Source of the DNA: an uncultured beta proteobacterium
GTDB taxonomy: Bacteria; Pseudomonadota; Gammaproteobacteria; Burkholderiales; Burkholderiaceae_B
Length of the DNA: 62,922 nucleotides
Direction of reading: 5' to 3'
Assembly (NCBI GenBank): GCA_903894155.1
Contig: CAITPF010000202.1
Location: 1 to 62,922, forward strand
The notes under the pieces were generated by a model that searched no databases, was not told the DNA's origin, and saw only the letters and a program-made list of their open reading frames with translations. Both the position numbers and the translations under genes were made by a program. Of the stretch, positions 51,369 to 59,593 are shown piece after piece (position 1 is the first letter of the stretch; the number at the start of each line of letters is the position of its first letter).

Positions 51369-52987
51369 CCCGAGTCAGCCTGAACGTCAACGGCATTCCA
51401 ACCAGCGCCGAGGTTGAGCCGCGCGTCCACCTGGGCGATTTCCTGCGTTCGCAGGCGGGCCTGACGGGCACGCACCTGGGGTGCGAGCACGGTGTGTGCG
51501 GCGCCTGCACGGTGCTGCTTGACGGCAAGCCGGTGCGGTCCTGCATTACGTTTGCGGTTGCGTGCGAAGGCCGCAACGTCACCACCATTGAAGGTTATGA
51601 CGATGATCCGGTAATGGGCCGACTGCGTGCGGGCTTTACCGCGCATCATGCGCTGCAGTGCGGCTATTGCACCCCCGGCATGCTCGCCACGGCGCGCGAC
51701 ATCGTCCTGCGCCTGCCTGAGGCGGACGAGGCGACGGTACGACTCGAGCTGTCGGGCAACCTGTGCCGTTGCACCGGCTACGTCGGCATCGTGGGCGCCA
51801 TCATGTCGGTGCTCGCCGATTTGCGGCAGAAGCCCGACCAGGCGATCGACGCGCTCAGGCCCAAGACTGCGCAAGGCAGTGGGGCGACCGCTGCGCGCGC
51901 CGTGCCGGCCCGGCCAACCAGCGTATCGACATCACCGCTTTTTGCTTCGGCAGTCAACGTACCGGCGCCCGCGCCGCAGGCCGCTCCAGAGGCCGCGACT
52001 TACGCCGAACCGACGCCAGCCGGCGCGGTACCCGCGCCTTCCCCGGTAGCGGCACCTGCTCCTGCGCCCGCTCTTGCACCGGCTCCCGCTCCCGCGGCGA
52101 CAGTCGCACACGCACACGTACACGCACACGTACACGTACCCGTACCCGTACCGGCACCGGCACCGGCACCGGCACCCGCACCCGCACCCGCACCCGCGTT
52201 TGAGGCGTCACCTCGTCCAGCACCAGCCTCAATGTCGACGCCGCCCCCGGTGACTCGGGTTCAGCCCTTGGTTGCTCCCTCGGGCGGGCCGGTGGCGGCC
52301 GACCCGGCTTTCGAGGGCGAGCCCATCACGGCAATCGCGGCGTTCATGGCGGCAACCGGTGGCGTCCCCGCAGCGAAGGTGCAGGAGCCCTTAGCCGCGC
52401 GCACGGCGCCTGCACCGGCACCGCCGCCAAAGGGTACACAGATTGAAGCCATGTTCGAGGTCCTGGCGGATATCAAGACGGTTTGGAAGTTCATGGTCGA
52501 TTTGCCGGCGGTGGCGTCATGCCTGCCGGGAGCAAGCGTCGAGGAATTGAATGGAGACCAGGTCAAGGGAAGGATTTCCATCAAATTCGGGCCGATGAAC
52601 GCAGCGTTCGTCGGGTCCGCGCGGCTTGATCGCGACGATGAAACAAAAGCTGCCGTGCTGCGCGGCGCCGGTCTGGATTCGCTCAGCCAGTCACGCGCGA
52701 CGGGCGACGTGCATTACCGGCTCGAGCCTGCGTCGCCCGGCACCACGACCGTGCATGTTGCGCTCATCTATACGCTGCAGGGGCCGCTCGCGCAGTTTTC
52801 GCGTTCCGGCCTGGTTCAGGATTTCGTGCGCCGCATGGTTGTTGATTTTGGCGCCAACGTCAACGCGCGCCTTCAGCACGCGTCGGACGACAAGCCACCC
52901 CCGCCGCAGCAGTCGTCGATCAATCCTGTTTCGATCATGTTCAGCGTCATCTGGCGTCGATTCATGCGCCTCTTCGGGCGCGGCTAG
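51365..52987 (+). CDS. molybdenum hydroxylase [2Fe-2S] subunit fused to a CoxG (SRPBCC) domain
   Basis: This encodes 540 residues starting at a GTG. Residues 1-160 are a complete CoxS-type subunit. The plant-type cluster is GCEHGVCGACTVLLDGKPVRSC and the second cluster is CGYCTPGMLATA with LCRCTGYVGIV. About residues 175-358 form an Ala/Pro/Val linker with alternating AP and HV/PV steps. Residues 360-505 are a CoxG/SRPBCC domain (IEAMFEVLADIKTVWKFMVDLPAVASCLPGAS; GRISIKFGPMNAAF). The end is an amphipathic tail (NPVSIMFSVIWRRFMRLFG). CoxG proteins anchor CO dehydrogenase to the membrane, so the fusion may tether this hydroxylase and hand electrons to quinone. The last step is inference. Confidence 0.92.
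   Translation: MTRVSLNVNGIPTSAEVEPRVHLGDFLRSQAGLTGTHLGCEHGVCGACTVLLDGKPVRSCITFAVACEGRNVTTIEGYDDDPVMGRLRAGFTAHHALQCGYCTPGMLATARDIVLRLPEADEATVRLELSGNLCRCTGYVGIVGAIMSVLADLRQKPDQAIDALRPKTAQGSGATAARAVPARPTSVSTSPLFASAVNVPAPAPQAAPEAATYAEPTPAGAVPAPSPVAAPAPAPALAPAPAPAATVAHAHVHAHVHVPVPVPAPAPAPAPAPAPAPAFEASPRPAPASMSTPPPVTRVQPLVAPSGGPVAADPAFEGEPITAIAAFMAATGGVPAAKVQEPLAARTAPAPAPPPKGTQIEAMFEVLADIKTVWKFMVDLPAVASCLPGASVEELNGDQVKGRISIKFGPMNAAFVGSARLDRDDETKAAVLRGAGLDSLSQSRATGDVHYRLEPASPGTTTVHVALIYTLQGPLAQFSRSGLVQDFVRRMVVDFGANVNARLQHASDDKPPPPQQSSINPVSIMFSVIWRRFMRLFGRG
52105..52198 (+). repeat. hexanucleotide tandem repeat inside the CoxS-CoxG linker
   Basis: About 15 tandem six-base units run in blocks: CACGCA/CACGTA, then CCCGTA, CCGGCA and CCCGCA. 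They encode the alternating HV, PV and AP part of the linker. The unit is a multiple of three, so slippage would change linker length without shifting frame. Confidence 0.85.
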
Positions 52988-53916
52988 AGCGCGCTGGCAT
53001 CGGCCCAGGCGCCGCGTGCGCAGAGGTCGTGCGCGACGCGTTGCACCAGCGATCCGACCGATCGCGCAGCCGCCGAGAGCGGAATTTGCCGCGAGCGACA
53101 GAGCGCAACCATGCGGGTGACCCCCGGGGGGCGAATCGGCAGTGCCACAAGTTGGCCGCCATCGATCTCCGGCTTCAGGGGCATGGTTGGCAGGATCGTG
53201 CATCCCATCCCCGCAAGCAGCGATGTGCGCAGGATACTGATCGAGCTGATGTCGGCGATCACGTTGGCGGGCGGCAACCCTGCGCGGGCTGCGGCCATTT
53301 CGATGATCGGACGAACGCCGTGCGGCGGGGCCGGGAGGATGAGCGGACTGCGCAGCGCATCGCCAAAGCTCACGCTGCGGCGCGTCGGCTTGCCCAGCAG
53401 ATCTGCCCTGCCGATCAGGGACATGCGTTCGGACACCATCGGCTCGACCACGAAATCATCGAGTTGCCCGTCGTCGAACAGGATCGCCAGATGCAGCGAC
53501 CCGCTCAGCAACTGGCGGGTGAGGTTGCCGGTGAGTTCTTCGGTGAGTTCAAGTTCCACGCGTGGCAATTCGGCCCGAACGGCCGTGAGGATCGGCAACG
53601 CCAGTGCGTTCGATGCGCTGTGCGGGATGCCCAGCACGACCTTTCCCGCCGGAGTGTCGCCGATACTTGCGACGCTTGCGCGAGCGTCGTCCACCTGACG
53701 CAGGATGGATACCGCGTGGGCATGAAAGATTTCACCTGCTTCGGTGAGCGCGACGCCGCGCCGCGAGCGGTGGAACAGCGCGGCACCCAGTTCGTTCTCG
53801 AGTTGGGCGAGCTGGTGGCTGAGGGCGGATTGCGCCACAAAGACCTTCCCGGCGGCCTTGGAAAACGTGCCGTGCTCGCAAATTGCCACGAAGTAACGCA
53901 GTTGTCGCAGTTCCAT
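52984..53916 (-). CDS. LysR-family transcriptional regulator
   Basis: This encodes 310 residues. The N-terminal winged HTH is MELRQLRYFVAICEHGTFSKAAGKVFVAQSALSHQLAQLENELGAALFHRSRRGVALTEAG, read here in the usual LysR pattern. The effector domain follows (KVVLGIPHSASNALALPIL; LHLAILFDDGQLDDFVVEPM). It resembles NAC/Cbl-like LysR proteins by eye. Its stop overlaps the CoxS-CoxG stop by 4 bp on the opposite strand, so it is convergent with the molybdenum hydroxylase operon. Its T-N11-A box faces a gene-free region. Confidence 0.92.
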   Translation of the reverse strand: MELRQLRYFVAICEHGTFSKAAGKVFVAQSALSHQLAQLENELGAALFHRSRRGVALTEAGEIFHAHAVSILRQVDDARASVASIGDTPAGKVVLGIPHSASNALALPILTAVRAELPRVELELTEELTGNLTRQLLSGSLHLAILFDDGQLDDFVVEPMVSERMSLIGRADLLGKPTRRSVSFGDALRSPLILPAPPHGVRPIIEMAAARAGLPPANVIADISSISILRTSLLAGMGCTILPTMPLKPEIDGGQLVALPIRPPGVTRMVALCRSRQIPLSAAARSVGSLVQRVAHDLCARGAWADASAL

Positions 53917-53936
53917 CGCATTGATCCATCTGGAAA

Positions 53937-53961
53937 ACAGATTGATTCATATCGAATCTGT
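53937..53961. promoter_or_regulatory. LysR-type T-N11-A box
   Basis: ACAGATT-N11-AATCTGT is a perfect 7-bp inverted repeat around an 11-bp spacer, the classical LysR binding site. It begins 21 bp upstream of the LysR start, and a rightward sigma-70 promoter lies directly beside it. Confidence 0.82.
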
Positions 53962-53963
53962 AT

Positions 53964-53992
53964 TTTACAGATGATTGGCGTCAAGGTGTAAT
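53964..53992 (+). promoter_or_regulatory. sigma-70 promoter reading right from the LysR box
   Basis: TTTACA at 53964-53969 and TGTAAT at 53987-53992 are 17 bp apart (five of six matches in each hexamer). The predicted start is near 54000. No protein gene lies downstream on this strand. Confidence 0.6.
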
Positions 53993-53999
53993 GGCGTCA

Positions 54000-54153
54000 C
54001 AAGTTAACGACGAACAGCCACTGATTACCGTCAGTGGTGGCACGGTGGCAAGGTTCCACCCGTTCTTCAACGCTGAGTCTTCTTATCGGAAGATGGCAAA
54101 TAGGCGGCCATGCGAGACCCGGATCCGGGGTCGGCAGGCTGCCTGTTTTTTTT
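54000..54153 (+). ncRNA. candidate LysR-controlled small RNA
   Basis: This gene-free stretch begins at a predicted promoter start and ends in eight T at 54146-54153. It holds several stem-loops: CCACTGA-N6-TCAGTGG (54018-54037), TCTTC-N6-GAAGA (54078-54093), a near-palindrome around CCGGATCCGG (54116-54132) and a short CAGG-CTG-CCTG stem next to the T-run. The only open frame (53991-54272) starts before the transcription start and has no ribosome site or recognisable sequence. A leader of a lost gene is the main alternative. The rest of the gap to 54230 holds nothing recognised. Confidence 0.4.
54133..54153 (+). terminator. short intrinsic terminator on the plus strand
   Basis: CAGG-CTG-CCTG, extendable by two G-U pairs, is followed by eight T. 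The stem is short but the T-run is perfect. No plus-strand protein gene precedes it; it would end the candidate small RNA. Confidence 0.5.
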
Positions 54154-54230
54154 GGGTCCTGCGCCCAAAATTCCGGGCGATTTGCCCAAGGCGCGTATTC
54201 GGATCCTCCGGGCCTCGTCGCGTGGCCCGT

Positions 54231-55448
54231 CTAGTCGTCTCGCGTCTCCAGCTTGCGAAATGCGCGCCATAGGGCAAGATCGTAGGCGATCTTGAGCGCG
54301 CCGCACGCCACCAGCGGCACGGCAAACATTCCTGCGGCAAAAAATGCGCCGCCCAGCGTGGGGCCGATCGCCGAGGCGAGGCTGCGAGGCACGTTGGTCA
54401 CGCCGGCCGCAGCCACGCGCTCCGGGGGCGTCACCACCGCCATCACGAACGCGGCGCGTGCCGGAACATCCATCTGCGACAGCAGCGCGCGCAGAATCAG
54501 CAGCGCAAGCGCCAGGCCGAGGCTGGGCACGAACGCTGCGGCGACAAGGCACAGGTTTGCGGGAATATGGGTGAACACCATCGTGTTGAGCAACCCGATG
54601 CGGCGCGACAGCGGCGGCGCGGCGAGCTGGGATGCCGCCGTGCAGAGGCCTGACCAGAAGAAGAAGGCACCGGCGGCGGCAAGCGACATGTCGAAGCGCT
54701 CGAAGAGCCACAACGCCATGAGGGAGTTGACGACCAATCCCCCAGCGAACGAATCCAATGAAAAAAGCGCCGCAAGCCGGTACACGATGGCACGCGAGGG
54801 GCCAAGCGGCGTCGGCGCGCGCGGCTCTTCCTCGTGCGGCGCAGGCAGTTGTCGGTAAAGCAGCCAGATCACGCAACCGATCAGCCCGTAGAGCACAAAC
54901 ATGACGCGAAGCGAAGCAAGTGGCGATAGCCCGGCAAATTGGCTGAGCTCCCCGGGGATGACGGTCGCAAGCGCGCCAACCGCGCCTAGCAATGAACCCA
55001 CCAGGCTGTAGCGCGCGAACAGCGACGTGCGGGCGGCGCCCCGCGCCGCTTCAGAAAGCCGGGCGTGCTCCAGCGGCAGGAAAAGGCTCACATCGCCAGA
55101 GCTCGGATTCAGCGTGCCGACAAATGCCACGACGATAAGCGGCCAGAAGGAAGACACTGCCGCGAACGCGAAGCCGGTGGCCGCCATGAGCAACGCCACG
55201 GCCGACAGCAGCCAGCGATGGTGAAACCGGTGCCCCCACTTGCCCAGCGCCAGCGTGGCGACCGCGGATCCCAGCAGCGTTGCGGTCGACAGCAGGCCGA
55301 CTTCGAGCGTGCCGAACCCGAGCGCGAGCAGGTAGGCGGGCAGCAGCACCGCAACATAACCATCGGCGAAGGCGCGCAGGGCGCGGCCGACCAGCATGGG
55401 CAATGCGCGCGGATCCGCGCCCTCGGGAAGCAACAGCCTGCCGATCAC
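54231..55448 (-). CDS. MFS transporter
   Basis: This encodes 405 residues with about twelve hydrophobic segments. The start region is LPMLVGRALRAFADGYVAVLLPAYLLALGF. The loop 2-3 signature is degenerate (LGKWGHRFHHRW). The second half opens with FSLDSFAGGLVVNSLMALWLFERF. It belongs to a group of MFS proteins of unknown substrate found in beta-proteobacteria; a role in export or uptake cannot be decided. It lies 76 bp downstream of ppk2 on the same strand and may share its transcript. Confidence 0.88.
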   Translation of the reverse strand: MIGRLLLPEGADPRALPMLVGRALRAFADGYVAVLLPAYLLALGFGTLEVGLLSTATLLGSAVATLALGKWGHRFHHRWLLSAVALLMAATGFAFAAVSSFWPLIVVAFVGTLNPSSGDVSLFLPLEHARLSEAARGAARTSLFARYSLVGSLLGAVGALATVIPGELSQFAGLSPLASLRVMFVLYGLIGCVIWLLYRQLPAPHEEEPRAPTPLGPSRAIVYRLAALFSLDSFAGGLVVNSLMALWLFERFDMSLAAAGAFFFWSGLCTAASQLAAPPLSRRIGLLNTMVFTHIPANLCLVAAAFVPSLGLALALLILRALLSQMDVPARAAFVMAVVTPPERVAAAGVTNVPRSLASAIGPTLGGAFFAAGMFAVPLVACGALKIAYDLALWRAFRKLETRDD

Positions 55449-55524
55449 GAACGCCGAGTCCTGCGTTTGTCGTGCATGGGCCCGTGCGGGCGGCTGTTGC
55501 GTTCAGGTGACCGCGCGGCGAGCA

Positions 55525-56343
55525 TCAGTACTTCTCGGGAACGTACTTGTAGGAGTAGTCGGGATCCTTGTAGTTGCCCGGGCTCTGTCGCTTGGGCAGC
55601 ACCACCTTCTCACGCTTTAATTGCTCGTACTTGATGCGGCCGAGCAGGTGGGTGATGAGATTGAGCCGCACCCGCTGCTTGTCGTTCGAGTTGGCCACAT
55701 ACCAGGGCGCCCAGGGCGTGTCTGTCGCTTCAAACATCTCATCGCGCGCGCGGGAGTAGTCGTACCAGCGTCCGTAGGATTTCAGGTCCATCGGCGAGAG
55801 CTTCCAGATCTTGCGCCCGTCGTGGATCCGCTGCATCAGGCGTTTGGTTTGCTCTTCTTCGCTGACTTCCAGCCAGTATTTGATCAGGATGATGCCCGAC
55901 TCGACGATGATTTTTTCCATGATGGGAACCAGCTCGAGAAAGCGCCTGACGGTGGTTTCCGGCGTGAAGCCCATGACGCGCTCGATCCCCACCCGGTTGT
56001 AGTAGCTGCGGTCGAAAATGATGACCTCGCCGGCGGCGGGGAAATGCGGGAAATAGCGCTGGAAGTACATCTGCGATTTCTCGCGATCGTTCGGCGCCGG
56101 GAGCGCCACAGTGCGAAATACCCGGGGGCTCACCCGCTCGGTCAGCGCCTTGATGACGCCGCCCTTGCCCGCGCCATCCCGGCCTTCGAAGATGACGACG
56201 ACCTTCAGCCCCTTGGCAACGACCCATTGCTGAAGCTTGACGAGCTCGACATGAAGATCCTTGAGTGCGTCCTCGTACTCCTTCTTGCCGAGTTTCCCCA
56301 GGGTCTCTGGCGCATGATCGTGAGATTTCTTCTTGTTGCCCAT
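55525..56343 (-). CDS. ppk2: polyphosphate kinase 2
   Basis: This encodes 272 residues, a single PPK2 domain. Walker A is VIFEGRDGAGKGGVIKALTE near residue 50, Walker B is VIIFDRSYYNRVGIERVMGF, and the lid is YWLEVSEEEQTKRLMQRIHDGRKIWKLSPMD. The C-terminal block is SRARDEMFEATDTPWAPWYVANSNDKQRVRLN. Single-domain PPK2 enzymes transfer phosphate between polyphosphate and nucleoside diphosphates, usually making GTP or ATP. It is downstream of an exporter operon on the same strand, 81 bp away. That neighbourhood does not say what it serves. Confidence 0.94.
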   Translation of the reverse strand: MGNKKKSHDHAPETLGKLGKKEYEDALKDLHVELVKLQQWVVAKGLKVVVIFEGRDGAGKGGVIKALTERVSPRVFRTVALPAPNDREKSQMYFQRYFPHFPAAGEVIIFDRSYYNRVGIERVMGFTPETTVRRFLELVPIMEKIIVESGIILIKYWLEVSEEEQTKRLMQRIHDGRKIWKLSPMDLKSYGRWYDYSRARDEMFEATDTPWAPWYVANSNDKQRVRLNLITHLLGRIKYEQLKREKVVLPKRQSPGNYKDPDYSYKYVPEKY

Positions 56344-56424
56344 AGTGCTCTCCGTGTCTCGGCTTCGCGATGAATCTTTGCCTGAATGTGCAGTGTCAAG
56401 CTTACACCCGTGATGCCGGTAAGC

Positions 56425-57948
56425 CTACGGTTCGCGATCCCACCAGCCGCCGCCAAGTGCGATGAAGAGCGCGGTCGTATCCTGGAAATACTGCGCGCGG
56501 GCCTGGATCAGATTGACGTTCGCCTGCGCAAGCGAAATTTGCGCGGTCAGTACGGTCAGGTAGTTGGCGGTGCCGCCCGAGAAGTTGGCCTGCGCCAGCA
56601 TCAGCGTCTGCCCGGCCGCGGCTTGCGCCTGTGTCTGTGCGCCGACGGCGAGCGCATCGTGCTCGATCGCCTTGACGCAATCCGCGACCTGGGCGATGGC
56701 CATGATGACCGTCTGCCGGTAGGTGAGGCCGCTTGCCTCAAACGCGTCGATCGCCGCTTGCCGTTGCGCCGTGAGGGTTCCGCCATTGAACACCGGCGCG
56801 AGGATGCTCCCGCCAAAACCCCAGATGCCGCCGCTGCCCCCGAACACATTGCTCATCGACGTGGAGATATCGCCCATATTTGCCGTGATATTGAAGCTTG
56901 GCAGCAGGGCCGCGGTCGCCACGCCAACCGTTGCGCTCGCGCTGTGCAGGTTGGCCTCGGCCAGAAGGATATCCGGGCGTTGATTCACCAGTTGGGACGG
57001 CAGCGAGAGCGGAACGGATTGCGGCATCGCCAGCGACGACAAGTGCACGGCCGGCGCAGACCAAGTTCCGGTTTCCTTGCCCTCGAGCGTGGCGAGCAGG
57101 TGCTCAGCCTGCGTCCGCTGCTGGCGCAAGGGTTGCAGCGAGGCCTCGAGCGTCGCGAGCGCGTTGCGCGTTGCCAGCACCGCAGAGTAGTTGACCAGGC
57201 CGGCACGGTAGCGCTTCTCGTCGATCGCAAGCTGTTCGCGAAGAAGCGCGACGAGAGCCCGGATCTCGTCGATCAGGTCGCTGTAGGCGCCGATTGCCAC
57301 GATCGTGTTGGTGATGTTTCCCGTCAGGATCAGATAGGCTGCCCGCACGTTTGCGCGCTGGGCGTCCACCTGGGCGCCCAGGCTCTCGACGGCGCGCCGG
57401 TTCGCGCCAAACACGTCAAGCACATAGCTCACGTTGGCGGAGAGCGTCGTGAGGTTGAACACACCCGCCCCCGACGGGGCACCGACGATCGCCGGGTTGT
57501 AATTCTGTCGTGTCTGATTCAGCGAACCGCTGACCTGGGGATAAAAGACGCCCTTGCCCGCCTGCAATGCGTCCTTGCTCTGGCGCAACCGTGCCTCGGC
57601 AATCTGCAGGGTCAGGTTGCCCGTCACTGCGGCGGCGACTGCGGTGTCGAGTTCAGGTGATTGATACAAGCGCCACCACTGCGCGTCGGGCGCCTTGCCC
57701 GCCTCGATCCACTGCGTGCCGGATCCTGCGCCGACCGCAGCCGCGGGGTCTCCGTTGACGTTGTAGCGGTCGGTTTCAGGCGCAGCGGGCTGCGTGAAAT
57801 CCGGGCCGAGCGTGCAACTGGACAATGCGACGGCCGCCAGCGTCAGGAGCGCCAGCGTGCGCGAACACCGCCCGCCTGGCGAGCGACGAATGCCACGGCG
57901 CAGTCTATCGGGACGCGGCGCCACTGCGGTCTTCCTCGATATAGACAT
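56425..57948 (-). CDS. outer-membrane efflux factor, NodT family lipoprotein
   Basis: This encodes 507 residues. The lipobox is ALSSC near residue 44 after a basic N-terminus and hydrophobic stretch. Two OEP repeats follow (WWRLYQSPELDTAVAAAVTGNLTLQIAEARLRQ; RPDILLAEANLHSASATVGVATAALLPSFNITANMG). The TolC-like trimeric channel completes the tripartite exporter. The start lies 44 bp inside the preceding HlyD gene, so the two are translationally coupled. The stretch to ppk2 (56344-56424) shows nothing notable. Confidence 0.93.
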   Translation of the reverse strand: MSISRKTAVAPRPDRLRRGIRRSPGGRCSRTLALLTLAAVALSSCTLGPDFTQPAAPETDRYNVNGDPAAAVGAGSGTQWIEAGKAPDAQWWRLYQSPELDTAVAAAVTGNLTLQIAEARLRQSKDALQAGKGVFYPQVSGSLNQTRQNYNPAIVGAPSGAGVFNLTTLSANVSYVLDVFGANRRAVESLGAQVDAQRANVRAAYLILTGNITNTIVAIGAYSDLIDEIRALVALLREQLAIDEKRYRAGLVNYSAVLATRNALATLEASLQPLRQQRTQAEHLLATLEGKETGTWSAPAVHLSSLAMPQSVPLSLPSQLVNQRPDILLAEANLHSASATVGVATAALLPSFNITANMGDISTSMSNVFGGSGGIWGFGGSILAPVFNGGTLTAQRQAAIDAFEASGLTYRQTVIMAIAQVADCVKAIEHDALAVGAQTQAQAAAGQTLMLAQANFSGGTANYLTVLTAQISLAQANVNLIQARAQYFQDTTALFIALGGGWWDREP

Positions 57949-58897
57949 CCACGAGCTGGCCGGCGTAGATCGCCATCGCCGGTGGCACGTCGAAGTTAAA
58001 GATCACCGGCAGCACGCGCAGGTCAACGCGTTCGGTCCGCTCGTTGGAAAGCTGGATCTTTGGGACGACGTTGGGCTGCAGGCGAACAAATTTCAGGGTG
58101 ATGGGCGTGGTCGAGCCGTGGATGAACATCGTGGCGTGGATGTCGGAGGTTCGGGGCAGCCGCTCGATCAGGATTTCATCCAGGTAGCACCGCACCTGCA
58201 GGCCATTCTGTATTTTGCCCATGCGCACGACCGGGCCGAACGCCGAGGTATAGGTGCCGTAGATCCCCTGTGGCGACGCATAGCTTCCGACGGCGGTGTT
58301 GATCGCCAGGACCGTGCCGTCGGTCATCGCGCGCACAAGATACTTGTCCAGCAGTGTGCGCGCCGCCTCAAACGCCTTGGTCGCGGCGATGAATTGTTTA
58401 TCCGCAGCTTCGAGGTTCGCCTGGGCGATCGCAGCGGAATTACGGGCGCTGTCGAGCACGTCCTTGCTGACCGAGCGCGGATCCAGGCGCGCCGAAGCGG
58501 CCTGCTTGTCGTATTGTTCGCGCAGATTCTTCAGGGTTGCCTGCGCGACCTTGATCTGCGCCTGCGCAAGATTGGCCTGCGCAAGTTGTTGGTCGACGAT
58601 GCCCCGCTGGACCGAATCTTCGATCTGGAAGAGGCGGTCACCGGTCGAGACACGCTGCCCATCCGCGACGAAAATCGCGCTGACCGTGCCGGAGACATCC
58701 GGGTAGACGTTGATGTTCTCGCCGCTGTCCTGCACGGATTCGACGATGCCGTTGGCGTAGATCCCATGTTTGTAGGGATTGGAGGCCGGCGTGAACGCCG
58801 GGGGCTGTGGCGGCTTCTGGACGCCGAGCATGTAGGCGGTGGCGATGCCAAACAACACGCCGAGCACAGCCAGCACGATGATAAGTCGGGTTTTCAT
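57905..58897 (-). CDS. HlyD/DevB-family membrane fusion protein
   Basis: This encodes 330 residues from the ATG at 58897, four bases overlapping the ATPase stop (ATGA). One N-terminal membrane anchor is present (RLIIVLAVLGVLFGIATAYML). The biotinyl-lipoyl-like half motif is NVYPDVSGTVSAIFVADGQRVSTGDRLFQIED. A coiled-coil hairpin rich in Gln/Ala follows (QQLAQANLAQAQIKVAQATLKNL; AQANLEAADKQFIAATKAFEAA). It bridges the inner-membrane ABC permease and the outer-membrane factor encoded next. Confidence 0.92.
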   Translation of the reverse strand: MKTRLIIVLAVLGVLFGIATAYMLGVQKPPQPPAFTPASNPYKHGIYANGIVESVQDSGENINVYPDVSGTVSAIFVADGQRVSTGDRLFQIEDSVQRGIVDQQLAQANLAQAQIKVAQATLKNLREQYDKQAASARLDPRSVSKDVLDSARNSAAIAQANLEAADKQFIAATKAFEAARTLLDKYLVRAMTDGTVLAINTAVGSYASPQGIYGTYTSAFGPVVRMGKIQNGLQVRCYLDEILIERLPRTSDIHATMFIHGSTTPITLKFVRLQPNVVPKIQLSNERTERVDLRVLPVIFNFDVPPAMAIYAGQLVDVYIEEDRSGAASR

Positions 58898-59592
58898 TCG
58901 GTTTTCGTTCTCTTGATGCCCGTGATTTTGCCGTCTTCCATCGTCATGATCGCATCGGCGTATTCGAAGATCCGGCTGTCGTGGGTGACGATGATGATGC
59001 AACTTTTGGGCGTGAGGATCTCCTGCTTGACGAACTCCACGATTCGCCGGCCCGTGTCGCCGTCAAGCGATGCCGTCGGCTCGTCGAGGATGAGAATATC
59101 CGGATGCGGCGCGATCGCGCGGGCGATCGCCACGCGCTGTTGCTCGCCCCCGCTGAGCTTGACCGGTGGCAAGGCCCCCTTGTCCGGCAACCCGACGATC
59201 TCCAGGAATTTCTCCGCCACGCCGATGGCTTCGTTCCAGGGCATGCGCTGCAGGATCAGCGGAATCGCGACGTTTTCCGCCGTCGTCAGCCGCGGGAAGA
59301 GGTGAAAATCCTGAAACACAAAACCGAGCTTGTGCAGGCGAAAATCCGCCAGGTCGTTGGCGGACATCTTCCAGATATCCTTGCCTTCAAGCATCACGTT
59401 GCCAGCGCTTGGGGTGAGAATTCCGGAAATCATGCTGAGCAGCGTCGTCTTGCCGCTACCCGACGGCCCGACGAGGTAAAGCAGCTCGCCGTAATTGGCC
59501 TCAAAGCTGGCTTCCCGGACGGCAAAAGATTTTGTCTCTCCGTCGCCAAACCACTTCGTGAGGCCGCGCGCGACCACTGCCGGTGATGCCAC
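58894..59592 (-). CDS. ABC transporter ATP-binding protein (DevA/MacB-like)
   Basis: This encodes 232 residues from a GTG at 59592, chosen because AGGGG lies upstream and the permease stop is 1 bp before it. Walker A is GPSGSGKTTLLSMISG, the Q-loop is LGFVFQDFHLFPRLTTAENV, the signature is KLSGGEQQRVAIARAIA, and Walker B is ILILDEPTASLDG. It is closest to LolD/MacB/DevA ATPases, which drive mechanotransmission rather than classical transport through the membrane. Confidence 0.92.
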   Translation of the reverse strand: MASPAVVARGLTKWFGDGETKSFAVREASFEANYGELLYLVGPSGSGKTTLLSMISGILTPSAGNVMLEGKDIWKMSANDLADFRLHKLGFVFQDFHLFPRLTTAENVAIPLILQRMPWNEAIGVAEKFLEIVGLPDKGALPPVKLSGGEQQRVAIARAIAPHPDILILDEPTASLDGDTGRRIVEFVKQEILTPKSCIIIVTHDSRIFEYADAIMTMEDGKITGIKRTKTE

Positions 59593-59593
59593 G

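Noticed and set aside
48082-52987. Carbon monoxide dehydrogenase (coxLMS)
   Set aside because: The large subunit lacks the AYxCSFR active-site loop, and neighbours point to an organic N-containing substrate.
53991-54272. 93-codon open frame after the LysR box
   Set aside because: Its ATG lies before the predicted transcription start, there is no ribosome site, and it runs over the T8 terminator and into the end of the MFS gene.
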